This document shows positions 53,380-61,624 of a stretch of DNA of 64,000 nucleotides, piece by piece. The notes below the pieces were generated by a model, which saw nothing but the letters and a program-made list of their open reading frames with translations, was not told the DNA's origin and did no database searches. The DNA comes from Devosia sp. SD17-2 (GTDB taxonomy: Bacteria; Pseudomonadota; Alphaproteobacteria; Rhizobiales; Devosiaceae): NCBI RefSeq assembly GCF_029201565.1, contig NZ_CP104002.1:3241001-3305000 (forward strand). The letters run 5' to 3'. Made by a program: the position numbers and the translations under genes. Every line of letters starts with the position of its first letter. Position 1 is the stretch's first letter.

Positions 53380-53427
53380 GATGGAAGTGTCCTGGGGCGC
53401 ACTGGGCGGCCAGTGCGCGCGATCCGG

Positions 53428-53545
53428 TCCCCTCCCCTTGGGGGAGAGGGTTAGGGTGAGGGGGCCTTCCCGCCTCGTGAAAAGGCCCCCTCACCCGACG
53501 CTACGCGTCGACCTCTCCCCCAAGGGAGAGGTGGTGGGGTGACGG
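53428..53545. repeat. G-tract palindromic repeats (family copy H) between rhaS and rhaT
   Basis: CCCTCCCCTTGGGGGAGAGG and CCTCTCCCCCAAGGGAGAGG, plus inner GGGGGCCTT/AAGGCCCCC arms, form a nested palindrome of about 115 bp inside the rha operon, in the 209-bp gap. It could lower transporter expression relative to the abundant binding protein. Confidence 0.65.
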
Positions 53546-53588
53546 GAGCCACGGAAATCCGCGGCCCCCGCCTATCGCCCCCCGGCGA

Positions 53589-54575
53589 TCAGTAGATCTT
53601 GGAGAACTCTTCGATATTGGACTTGTCGAACTGGAACGGCGCGGCCATGGCGGCGGCATTGGTGTCGTCCAGCGTCACTTCGCCCACCTTGCCGATGGAG
53701 AAGGTCGCGCCCGGAGCCGCTTCCTCGCCATCGACCAGCGCCTTGGCCAGGAACACGGCCGAATAGCCGAGGTCGATCGGGTTCCACAGCGCCACCGCCT
53801 GGCTCGCGCCATTGTCGATGAACTGCTTGAACTCGGACGGCAGCGCGAGCCCGGTGACATTGACCTTGCCGATGAGGTTCTGGTCGGTCACCACCTGCGC
53901 CGCGGCCACAACACCCACCGTGGTCGGAGCGATGATGGCCTTGAGATCAGGATAAGCTGCAATCAGCCCACGGGCCTCTTCGGTCGATTTCACGCTGTCG
54001 TCATCGCCATAGACGGTGGCGACGAGATTGATATTGGGGAATTTTTCCGGAATGACCGCCTTGGCGGCCTCGATCCAGGCATTCTGGTTGGTCGCGGTCG
54101 AAGCGGCCGAGAGAATGGCGACGTCGCCGCCCTCAGGCAGATAGTCCGCCGCCAGCTTGATGATGGTTTCGCCGATCAGATCGATATCGGACGGGTTGAG
54201 GTGGATCTGGCGACCGGCTTCGGCAACGCCACTATCAAACGACACCACCTTGATGCCGCGCTCCATGGCGCGCTGCAGCGCCGGCACCAGCGCGTCCGGG
54301 TCATTGGCCGAGATGGCAATGGCGTCGACCTGCTGGGCGATCAGCGAATTGACCACTTCGATCTGGGCTTCGGCGGTGGCCGTGGTCGGGCCGGTGTAGA
54401 TCACTTCGATATCGCCGATTTCGGCTGCAGCTTCCTGGGCGCCCTTGTTGGCGGCGTCGAAAAAGCCATTACCCAACGATTTGACGACCAGCGCGATACG
54501 GGTCTGCGCCATGGCGGGCGTCGCCAGCAGCACGGCAGCCGTCGCGGTTGCGGCAAGCAGTTTCCAGACTTTCAT
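53589..54575 (-). CDS. rhaS: Rhamnose ABC transporter substrate-binding protein
   Basis: The 328-residue periplasmic binding protein begins with a signal peptide (LLAATATAAVLLATPAMA, cleavage before QTRIALVV). The mature part has the type I sugar-binding fold: VKSLGNGFFDAANKGAQEAA, NSLIAQQVDAIAISANDPDA, and FDSGVAEAGRQIHLNPSDID. ATG 54575 follows GGAGGA. It captures L-rhamnose for RhaTPQ. The name follows the Rhizobium system, unlike E. coli RhaS. Confidence 0.9.
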   Translation of the reverse strand: MKVWKLLAATATAAVLLATPAMAQTRIALVVKSLGNGFFDAANKGAQEAAAEIGDIEVIYTGPTTATAEAQIEVVNSLIAQQVDAIAISANDPDALVPALQRAMERGIKVVSFDSGVAEAGRQIHLNPSDIDLIGETIIKLAADYLPEGGDVAILSAASTATNQNAWIEAAKAVIPEKFPNINLVATVYGDDDSVKSTEEARGLIAAYPDLKAIIAPTTVGVVAAAQVVTDQNLIGKVNVTGLALPSEFKQFIDNGASQAVALWNPIDLGYSAVFLAKALVDGEEAAPGATFSIGKVGEVTLDDTNAAAMAAPFQFDKSNIEEFSKIY

Positions 54576-54601
54576 TCTCGTTCCTCCCAAGAAAAATCAG
54601 A

Positions 54602-55420
54602 TCAAAGTGTCGCCTCGGCCAGGTCTTCCTCCACCTCGGCCGCTGTCGTCGCGTCCGCCACGATAAGCCTCACACCTGCCGTCTCCAGCATCTGGCGGTC
54701 TTCGTCGCGGATACCGCTGTCTGTGATGACAGCGGAAATTCGGTCGAGCCCACACAGGATGAGGCTCGAGCGTCCCGAAAATTTGGTAGAATCGGCCAGG
54801 ACGATCACCTCGTCGGCCTGCCCGATCAGCGCCAGTTCAGACTGCACGACCATGGGGTCGGCCTCCATCAGGCCATGCGGCCCGATCCCCTGGCAGCCGA
54901 TAAACATGCGCTTGGCGTAAAAATGGCTCGCCACCACCCCGCCGAACGGCGAGAGGATGACGTTCTGCTCGCGATAGACGGTGCCCCCGGGGATCACCAC
55001 CGAGCAGCGCGAATTGTGGATCAGGAATTCGGCAATGGCGAAGGAATTGGTGAAAACGCTGACCCGCTTGCCGGTGAGGAAATGCACCATCTGATAGGTC
55101 GTCGTGCCGCCATTGATGATGATCGGCTCGCCATCCCGGCACATCTCGGCAGCTGCGCGGGCAATTGCGCGCTTCTGCTTGATATTGAGCGTTTCATTGA
55201 CGGAAAACGGCCGTCCCATCAGTTCGCCCTGGGCCGGCGGATTGATCGCCTCGGCCCCGCCGCGCACCCGCCGCAGCTTGCCCTGCACATCGAGCGCACC
55301 AATATCGCGCCGAATGGTTGCTTCGGACGAGCCAGTAATCTCGCACAATTCGGCGACGGTAATGACCGGCCGAGACTGTACCGCAGCGATAATGACCCGA
55401 TGCCGTTCTGTTTCGTGCAA
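54602..55420 (-). CDS. rhaR: DeoR-family regulator of rhamnose genes
   Basis: The 272-residue protein has an N-terminal DeoR HTH (ITVAELCEITGSSEATIRRD, residues about 20-45) and a C-terminal sugar-phosphate sensor domain (EPIIINGGTTTYQMVHFL, VFTNSFAIAEFLI, VVLADSTKFSG-like VIVLADSTKFSGRS). It is the likely repressor of the divergent rhaDI and of the transporter operon it heads. TTG 55420 is chosen because GGGAG stands eight bases upstream and the family starts close to HETERHRVI; GTG 55438 is in frame but has no clear ribosome-binding site. Confidence 0.85.
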   Translation of the reverse strand: MHETERHRVIIAAVQSRPVITVAELCEITGSSEATIRRDIGALDVQGKLRRVRGGAEAINPPAQGELMGRPFSVNETLNIKQKRAIARAAAEMCRDGEPIIINGGTTTYQMVHFLTGKRVSVFTNSFAIAEFLIHNSRCSVVIPGGTVYREQNVILSPFGGVVASHFYAKRMFIGCQGIGPHGLMEADPMVVQSELALIGQADEVIVLADSTKFSGRSSLILCGLDRISAVITDSGIRDEDRQMLETAGVRLIVADATTAAEVEEDLAEATL

Positions 55421-55598
55421 GCTAAAACTCCCTGACACTATTTGCTTCCATCAATCCCGAGCGGAGTCAATCGTGTTTCCACCATTTTCGGTCACCACCG
55501 ATCAGAAGTGACGGCAAATGATCGTTTGTGATTGACACTGTGTATCGTTCTCTGGTTCTTTCGAGCCCATCTCGCCGCAGTTTCTGGGAGGAATTTCC

Positions 55599-57695
55599 AT
55601 GTCCACCGCGCCCAAGCGCCTTGCCAATCTCTGGGATGATGCCAAGGCCGCATCCATGACCGAGCCGGAGCGTCTCGTCTACCGCTCGAACCTGCTCGGC
55701 TCGGACAAGCGGGTCACCAATTATGGTGGCGGCAACACCTCCTCGAAGATCTGGCAGAAGGATCCGCTGACCGGCCAGGACGTCGAAGTACTCTGGGTCA
55801 AGGGCTCGGGCGGCGACAATGCCTCGATCAAACTCGATGGCTTTGCCACGCTCTATATGGACAAGCTGAGGGCCCTCAAGGGCCTTTATCGCGGCGTCGA
55901 ATTCGAAGACGAGATGGTGGGCTACCTCCCCCACGCCACCTTCAATCTTAATCCACGCGCCTCCTCCATCGACACCCCGCTCCATGCCTATGTGAACCGG
56001 CCCTATGTCGATCACATGCATCCGGACGCGATCATCGCCATTGCCGCCTCGAAGAATTCGCGCGAGCTGACCCAGCAGATTTTCGGCGACACCATCGGCT
56101 GGCTACCCTGGAAAAAGCCCGGTTTCGAACTGGGCCTGTGGCTCGAAAAATTCGCCCTCGAGAACCCCAGTGCCAAGGGCGCCATCCTCGAAAGCCACGG
56201 CCTCTTCACCTGGGGCGACACCCCCAAGGAATGCTACGAGACCACCATTGCCATCATCAATCAGGCCATCGAGTGGTTTGAGAAAGAGACCGAGGGCAAG
56301 ACCATTTTCGGTGGCCAGGCTGTCTCCTCGCTCGACGCTAAGGCCCGCCGCGCCGTCGCCGCGCGCCTCATGCCAAAGATCCGCGGCTTCATCTCCGAAG
56401 ACAGTTTTAAACTCGGCCATTTCGACGACAGCGCTGCCGTCCTCGAATTCGTCAATTCCAACAATCTCCGTCCGCTGGCGGCGCTGGGCACCTCCTGCCC
56501 CGACCATTTCCTGCGCACCAAGATCCGTCCGCTGGTCATCGACTTCGATCCCGCCAATCCGAACGTTGATGCCGTCATCGCCGGCCTCGACCAGCAGGTG
56601 GCCGATTATCGCGCCGACTACGCGGCCTATTACGACCGCTGCAAGCACGACAACTCCCCAGCCATCCGTGATCCCAATGCCGTGGTCTATCTGATCCCCG
56701 GCGTCGGCATGATCACCTTTGCCAAGGACAAGGCTACCGCCCGCATTTCCGGCGAGTTCTACGTCAACGCCATCAATGTGATGCGCGGCGCCTCAACCGT
56801 TTCGGAATATCAGGGCCTGCCCGAGCAGGAAGCCTTCGACATCGAATATTGGCTGCTTGAAGAAGCCAAGCTCCAGCGCATGCCCAAGCCGAAGTCGCTT
56901 GCCGGCAAAATTGCCATCGTCACCGGCGGCGCCGGCGGCATCGGCAAGGCGACCGCTGCCCGACTGCTGCGCGAAGGCGCCTGTGTCGTCCTCGCCGATA
57001 TCGACGAGACCGCACTCGCCGCTGCCACGGAGGAGCTTGGCTCCGTCTTTGGCGCCGACTTCGTCCGGCCCGTAAAAATCAACGTCACCCAGGAAGAAAC
57101 AGTCATTTCCGGCTTCGCCCATGCCGTGGTGGAATTTGGCGGGCTCGACATCCTGGTCTCCAACGCCGGCATCGCCTCTTCCGCACCGATCGAGGACACC
57201 TCGCTCGAATTGTGGAACAAGAACATGGACATCCTCTCCACCGGCTACTTCCTCGTGTCGCGCGAGGCGTTCCGCCTCTTCCGCCACCAGAAAATCGGCG
57301 GCAATGTCGTCTTCGTGGCCTCCAAGAATGGCCTTGCCGCTTCCCCCAACGCGTCAGCCTATTGCACCGCCAAGGCCGCCGAGATCCATCTCGCCCGGTG
57401 CTTGGCGCTCGAAGGCGCTGAAGCCCAGATCCGCGTCAACGTCGTCAATCCAGACGCCGTGCTGCGCGGTTCAAAGATCTGGGCCGGCGAATGGCTCGAG
57501 CAGCGTGCCTCGACCTACAAGACGGACAAGGACGGTCTCGAAGAAATGTACCGTCAGCGCTCCATGCTCAAGCGCTCGGTCTTCCCCGAGGACATCGCCG
57601 AAGCCATCTACTTCTTCGCATCCGAAGCGTCGGCAAAGTCCACCGGCAACATCCTCAACGTCGACGCCGGCAACGCCCAGTCGTTCCCGCGGTAG
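55599..57695 (+). CDS. rhaD: Bifunctional rhamnulose-1-phosphate aldolase/alcohol dehydrogenase
   Basis: The 698-residue fusion has an N-terminal class II aldolase domain (residues 1 to about 410; zinc ligands near PLHAYVNRPYVDHMHPDAI and ILESHGLFTWGD) and a C-terminal short-chain dehydrogenase (about 430-698; IVTGGAGGIGKATAARLL, Ser/Tyr/Lys with SAYCTAKAAEIHLA). It splits L-rhamnulose-1-phosphate to dihydroxyacetone phosphate and L-lactaldehyde; the second domain probably oxidises or reduces the lactaldehyde. The start follows GGGAGGA. A TTGACA at 55532 may be its -35 element. It is divergent from rhaR. Confidence 0.92.
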   Translation: MSTAPKRLANLWDDAKAASMTEPERLVYRSNLLGSDKRVTNYGGGNTSSKIWQKDPLTGQDVEVLWVKGSGGDNASIKLDGFATLYMDKLRALKGLYRGVEFEDEMVGYLPHATFNLNPRASSIDTPLHAYVNRPYVDHMHPDAIIAIAASKNSRELTQQIFGDTIGWLPWKKPGFELGLWLEKFALENPSAKGAILESHGLFTWGDTPKECYETTIAIINQAIEWFEKETEGKTIFGGQAVSSLDAKARRAVAARLMPKIRGFISEDSFKLGHFDDSAAVLEFVNSNNLRPLAALGTSCPDHFLRTKIRPLVIDFDPANPNVDAVIAGLDQQVADYRADYAAYYDRCKHDNSPAIRDPNAVVYLIPGVGMITFAKDKATARISGEFYVNAINVMRGASTVSEYQGLPEQEAFDIEYWLLEEAKLQRMPKPKSLAGKIAIVTGGAGGIGKATAARLLREGACVVLADIDETALAAATEELGSVFGADFVRPVKINVTQEETVISGFAHAVVEFGGLDILVSNAGIASSAPIEDTSLELWNKNMDILSTGYFLVSREAFRLFRHQKIGGNVVFVASKNGLAASPNASAYCTAKAAEIHLARCLALEGAEAQIRVNVVNPDAVLRGSKIWAGEWLEQRASTYKTDKDGLEEMYRQRSMLKRSVFPEDIAEAIYFFASEASAKSTGNILNVDAGNAQSFPR

Positions 57696-57707
57696 TTTTA
57701 TTAGAAG

Positions 57708-57915
57708 AAAGGCCCCCTCACCCGTCTCGCGCTCCGCGCGATCTACCCTCTCCCTCAAGGGGGAGAGGGCGAGCACCGCGAATAGGGAGGCACCGAGCCT
57801 CCCTTCTCCCCTCGAGGGAGAAGGTGGCGCACAGCGCCGGATGAGGGGGACTTTGGTAGGCGCTGTCTCATCAGTCAGCCTCCCCCCCTGTGGGGAGGGT
57901 CGGGGTGGGGGGTGA
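57708..57915. repeat. G-tract palindromic repeats (family copy I) between rhaD and rhaI
   Basis: The 250-bp gap holds several inverted G/C tracts (CTCTCCCTCAAGGGGGAGAG near 57738, CTCCCCTCGAGGGAGAAGG near 57806, CCTCCCCCCTGTGGGGAGG near 57882), the largest cluster in the window. No coding frame was found in it. Confidence 0.65.
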
Positions 57916-57945
57916 GAGCCACAATTTTCGGGGGAGGACCCACAA

Positions 57946-59235
57946 ATGACCGAATACATCATCGACCTATCCACGCTCGAAGCTGAAAACGCCACGCGCG
58001 TCGATGATTTGCATGCCGACTACGTCTCCCTTGGCGAGCGCCTCGACCGTCGCGGCGTCTCCATCGACGCGATCAAGGACAAGGTGGCGGCCTTCTCCGT
58101 CGCCGTCCCCTCCTGGGGCGTCGGCACGGGCGGCACGCGCTTTGCCAAGTTCCCCGGCAAGGGTGAGCCGCGCGATATCTTCGACAAGATCGAAGATTGC
58201 GCCGTCATCGCCCAGCTGACCCAGGCCACGCGCACCATCTCGCTGCATATCCCGTGGGACAAGGCCGATCCGAACCGCCTCAAGCAGGCCGCCAGCCGGT
58301 TCAACCTCGGTTTTGACGCGATGAACTCGAACACCTTCTCGGACGCCAAGGGGCAGTTGCTGAGCTACAAGTTCGGCTCACTCTCCGCCTATGACAAGGC
58401 GACCCGCAACCAGGCCATCGAGCACAATCTCGAATGTATCGAGATCGGCAAGACCATCGGTTCGAAGGCCCTCACCATCTGGATCGGCGACGGCTCCAAC
58501 TTCCCCGGCCAGGTCAATTTCGCCGATCAGTTCGCCAATTATCTCGACTCGGCCAAAACCATCTACGCCGCCCTGCCCGACGACTGGCACGTCTATACCG
58601 AACACAAGATGTACGAGCCGGCTTTCTATTCGACGGTCGTGCAGGATTGGGGCACCAATTACATGATCGCCAAGGAGCTCGGCGACAAGGCGCTCTGCCT
58701 GGTTGACCTCGGCCACCATGCGCCCAACGTCAATATCGAGATGATCGTCTCGCGCCTTGCCCAGTTCGGCAAGCTCGGCGGCTTCCACTTCAACGACAGC
58801 AAATATGGCGACGACGATCTCGACGCCGGCTCGATCGATCCCTACCGCCTGTTCCTCGTTTTCAACGAGCTGGTCGACATCGAAAGTCGGGACGAGAATT
58901 TCCACCCGGCCCACATGCTCGACCAGAGCCACAATGTCACCGACCCGATCGAGTCGCTGATGCTGTCGGCCTCCGACGTTCAGCGCTCCTATGCACAGGC
59001 GCTGCTGGTCGATCGCGTTTCGCTTCTGGCCGCTCAAAATGCCAACGATGCGCTGGCCGCTACACAGGAACTGCGAAAAGCATTCCGCACCGATGTCGAG
59101 CCGATCCTCGCCATGGCGCGCCTCGAACAGGGTGGCGCCATCGACCCGCTCGCCACCTATCGCGCCTCGGGCTATCGCGCCAAGGTTGCCGACATCCGTC
59201 CTGCTGTCGAGGGTGGCTCGGGCGGCATCGTCTGA
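57946..59235 (+). CDS. rhaI: L-rhamnose isomerase (rhizobial type)
   Basis: The 429-residue TIM-barrel enzyme converts L-rhamnose to L-rhamnulose. Conserved segments are KALTIWIGDGSNFPGQVNF, the metal-binding EHKMYEPAFYSTVVQDWGT, LCLVDLGHHAPNVNIEMI and GGFHFNDSKYGDDDLDAGSI. It differs from E. coli RhaA and represents the isomerase of Rhizobium-type pathways. The start follows GGGGGAGGA. Spacing to rhaD is 250 bp because of repeats, so the two may be one transcript with a weakened distal part. Confidence 0.92.
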   Translation: MTEYIIDLSTLEAENATRVDDLHADYVSLGERLDRRGVSIDAIKDKVAAFSVAVPSWGVGTGGTRFAKFPGKGEPRDIFDKIEDCAVIAQLTQATRTISLHIPWDKADPNRLKQAASRFNLGFDAMNSNTFSDAKGQLLSYKFGSLSAYDKATRNQAIEHNLECIEIGKTIGSKALTIWIGDGSNFPGQVNFADQFANYLDSAKTIYAALPDDWHVYTEHKMYEPAFYSTVVQDWGTNYMIAKELGDKALCLVDLGHHAPNVNIEMIVSRLAQFGKLGGFHFNDSKYGDDDLDAGSIDPYRLFLVFNELVDIESRDENFHPAHMLDQSHNVTDPIESLMLSASDVQRSYAQALLVDRVSLLAAQNANDALAATQELRKAFRTDVEPILAMARLEQGGAIDPLATYRASGYRAKVADIRPAVEGGSGGIV

Positions 59236-59280
59236 TCGACTTGAACACGAGTTTCCAGCGCTCCTCCCGAGCGACGGAGG

Positions 59281-59308
59281 AAAGGCCCGGTGGTTGCACC
59301 GGGCCTTT
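59281..59308. terminator. Rho-independent terminator after rhaI
   Basis: AAAGGCCCGGTG and CACCGGGCCTTT are perfect complements with a four-base loop. The T tract is short, but the stem is strong and the position is right for ending rhaDI. Confidence 0.7.
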
Positions 59309-59351
59309 CACATGTCCAGTAGCGCGTTTCGCGTCCGGCGGCGCTCAACGC

Positions 59352-59366
59352 TAACAGTCTGCTAAC
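59352..59366. promoter_or_regulatory. CtrA-like box before the YbaK gene
   Basis: TAACAGTCTGCTAAC is identical to the box at 23329-23343 and reads CTAA-N7-CTAA, two mismatches from the CtrA consensus. It lies about 70 bp before the gene. Confidence 0.4.
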
Positions 59367-59433
59367 CAACTCCCCGCTCTGCTCACCAGACGCGGACACT
59401 TGAGCTTTTGCCGCCATGACCTAAAAAGGGCCC

Positions 59434-59907
59434 ATGTCGAAAACAACACCTGCCACCCTGGCTCTCGGCAAGGCCAATGTCGCCTTTACCCTCGCCACCT
59501 ATGAGTACGACCCCAACGCCGAGCGCGTGGGGTTGCAAGCTGCTGAATCCATGGGGGTTTCGCCCGACCAGGTCTTCAAGACGCTGATGGCCGAGCTCGA
59601 CGGCAAGCCGATCTGCGCCATCGTCCCCTCCGACGAGGAGGTGAATATGAAAAAGCTCGCAGCGGCGCTGGGCGGCAAGTCGGCCCATATGATGAAGCCC
59701 GCCGACGCCGAACGTCTCACGGGCTATAAAGTGGGCGGAATCAGTCCCTTGGGCCAGCGCAAGGCGGTGCCGACTGCCCTCGACGAACTCGCGACCCTGC
59801 ACGAGGAAATCTTCATCAACGGCGGCCAGCGCGGTCTTCAGATCCGCATCCGTCCGGATGATCTCGTCGCCGCACTCAAGTGTACGCTGGCCGACCTCGT
59901 TCGATAA
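59434..59907 (+). CDS. ybaK: Cys-tRNA(Pro)/Cys-tRNA(Cys) deacylase, YbaK/EbsC family
   Basis: The 157-residue enzyme shows the family's central Lys (PDQVFKTLMAEL) and the conserved TGYKVGGISPLGQRKAVPT. It hydrolyses mischarged Cys-tRNA(Pro) in trans, protecting translation fidelity. It is a stand-alone gene between the rhamnose and cytochrome bd clusters, with a CtrA-like box upstream. Confidence 0.9.
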   Translation: MSKTTPATLALGKANVAFTLATYEYDPNAERVGLQAAESMGVSPDQVFKTLMAELDGKPICAIVPSDEEVNMKKLAAALGGKSAHMMKPADAERLTGYKVGGISPLGQRKAVPTALDELATLHEEIFINGGQRGLQIRIRPDDLVAALKCTLADLVR

Positions 59908-59979
59908 CCAGGCCCCAGAAACGACAAAAGGCGCCCGGGTGGACGCCTTCATCGAACATTTCGTCGGCTTGCCTAGATA

Positions 59980-60126
59980 TTAGGCAGTGTAGGTGCCGCG
60001 TGCGATCGAACGGATGTCGCTGCGAGTGATGCCGAGGTCGTTAAGCTGACGGCTGTCGAGCGAGTTGAGTTCACGCAGCGTGCGCTGGTAGCGAGCGAAA
60101 TCGGCGATTTTCTTTGCGATGTTCAT
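59980..60126 (-). CDS. DUF1127 small protein
   Basis: The 48-residue protein is a typical short DUF1127 (YQRTLRELNSLDSRQLNDLG, then ITRSDIRSIARGTY). ATG 60126 follows AGGGGAA and gives the family length; longer frames would add non-conserved residues. In Agrobacterium short DUF1127 proteins affect RNA turnover and phosphate and carbon metabolism, so a regulatory RNA-related role is possible. The 200-bp upstream gap includes ACGCCA-CGCA-TGGCGT at about 60252, a perfect palindrome. Confidence 0.88.
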   Translation of the reverse strand: MNIAKKIADFARYQRTLRELNSLDSRQLNDLGITRSDIRSIARGTYTA

Positions 60127-60273
60127 TTCAGTTCCCCTTCGTTTGATGACCTCTATGTAGACCAAGGTCGTAGTGATTAGTAGGTAGCCTTCCTGCACAT
60201 CCGTTATGCACTCAGTGCAACTGAAAGAGGCAGATGGTTCACAAGAGGTTCACGCCACGCATGGCGTAAACGC

Positions 60274-60306
60274 ACAAAAAAGGGCCGAGCACGCGGCTCG
60301 ACCCTT
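60274..60306 (-). terminator. Rho-independent terminator after cydX
   Basis: On the minus strand AAGGGTCGAGC pairs with GCTCGGCCCTT (one mismatch) and is followed by TTTTTTG. It ends the cydABX transcript. Confidence 0.75.
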
Positions 60307-60330
60307 CTGTTTGCAGCTTTGAGCTATGCG

Positions 60331-60468
60331 TCAGTTGATGACGCGCGTCGGCTCCCTGCCCTCTTCGCGCGCAACCCGACGGTCCTCGCGCAGCTCAAAC
60401 CACATCGCGTTGAGGATGCCGAAGGCGCAAGCCAGGCTGACCCCGAGGATCCAAGCGAAATACCACAT
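60331..60468 (-). CDS. cydX: Cytochrome bd oxidase small subunit CydX
   Basis: The 45-residue protein begins MWYFAWILGVSLACAFGILN and continues AMWFELRED, the hallmark of CydX/YbgT-like subunits: one transmembrane helix with Trp at the start and a Glu after the helix. It follows cydB by ten bases, preceded by AAGGAG. CydX stabilises the haem d site of the CydAB oxidase. It is too short for most gene finders. Confidence 0.9.
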   Translation of the reverse strand: MWYFAWILGVSLACAFGILNAMWFELREDRRVAREEGREPTRVIN

Positions 60469-60478
60469 TGCCTTCTCC

Positions 60479-61624
60479 TTAATACGCGTTGGGGTTCTTG
60501 TTGAGGCTCTCGGTCGACACCGTGCCGCGCATCACCCGGAACACCCAGGCGGTGTAGAGCAGGATGATCGGCAGGAAGACGATCGTTGCCAGCAGCATGA
60601 TGAACAGTGTCAGGTGGCTCGAGGAGGCATCCCAAAGCGTCAGCCCGGCTTCCGGCATGGTCGAGGACGGCAGGAAGAACGGGAAGATCGACAGGCCCGC
60701 CGTGGCGACAATGCCGAAGATGCCGGCACCGGCCGCCAGATAGGCGGTCCACTTCCAGCCCGAGCGCAGACCAAGCACGGCGACAACCATCCCAAGGAGG
60801 CCGATCACCGGCGCGGCGATCATCCAGGGATAGGTGGCGTAATTGCTCAGCCAACCGCCCTGCACCAGTTCCACGGTCTTTGACAGCGGATTGATCGGAG
60901 CGTTCGGATCGATGACGTTGGTCACCACATAGCCGTTCATCGTCGAGACCCAGAAGCCGCCGAGGACAAAGAGCACGATGGTGGCAAGACCAGTCCAGGT
61001 ACCGAAGCGACGGGCCCGCTCGGCCATCACGCCTTCGGTACGACCCACGATCAGCGTTGCGCCGAGCGTTGCGATCATGCCGACACTGACGAGGCCGGCC
61101 AGCAGGGCAAACGGCATCAGCAGCTGGAAGAAGTTGCCGGTGTAGAAGATGCGCATCGAGTTGTCGAAGTGGAACGGCGCACCCAGCAGCACATTGCCCA
61201 CGGCGACGCCCATGATCAGCGAGGGCACAATGCCGCCGACGAACAGGGCCCAGTCCCAGGTCTGGCGCCAGCGTGGATCATTGACCTTGCCGCGGAACTT
61301 GAAGCCCACGGGCCGCAGGATCAGCGCCAGGAGAATGACCATCATGGCGAGGTAGAAGCCGGAGAAGCTGACGGCATAAAGCGGTGGGAAGGCGGCAAAG
61401 ATGGCGCCGCCGCCAAGGATCAACCAGACCTGGTTTCCTTCCCAGGTCGGGCCGACAAGGTTGAGCAGCACGCGCCGTTCGTCGTCAGTGCGGGCGACGA
61501 AAGGCAGAAGCGTTCCCACGCCGAGGTCGCGACCACCCATGATGGCGAAGCCGATCAGCAGGACGCCGAGCAGAAGCCACCAGATCAGCCGGAGCGTTTC
61601 ATAGTCGAGGGGAATGGTGCTCAC
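60479..61624 (-). CDS. cydB: Cytochrome bd ubiquinol oxidase subunit II
   Basis: The 381-residue membrane protein has about eight helices and the subunit II segments: LLGVLLIGFAIMGGRDLGVG, NLVGPTWEGNQVWLILGGGA (conserved GPTWEGNQVWL), and the C-terminal LFIMLLATIVFLPIILLYTA. It starts with ATG overlapping the cydA stop by four bases. It forms the proton-channel-bearing partner of CydA. Confidence 0.94.
   Translation of the reverse strand: MSTIPLDYETLRLIWWLLLGVLLIGFAIMGGRDLGVGTLLPFVARTDDERRVLLNLVGPTWEGNQVWLILGGGAIFAAFPPLYAVSFSGFYLAMMVILLALILRPVGFKFRGKVNDPRWRQTWDWALFVGGIVPSLIMGVAVGNVLLGAPFHFDNSMRIFYTGNFFQLLMPFALLAGLVSVGMIATLGATLIVGRTEGVMAERARRFGTWTGLATIVLFVLGGFWVSTMNGYVVTNVIDPNAPINPLSKTVELVQGGWLSNYATYPWMIAAPVIGLLGMVVAVLGLRSGWKWTAYLAAGAGIFGIVATAGLSIFPFFLPSSTMPEAGLTLWDASSSHLTLFIMLLATIVFLPIILLYTAWVFRVMRGTVSTESLNKNPNAY

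Noticed and set aside
57708..57915. A CRISPR-like array from the repeated G/C tracts between rhaD and rhaI
   Set aside because: The units vary in length and sequence, there is no regular spacer and no cas gene in the window; they belong to the palindromic repeat family.
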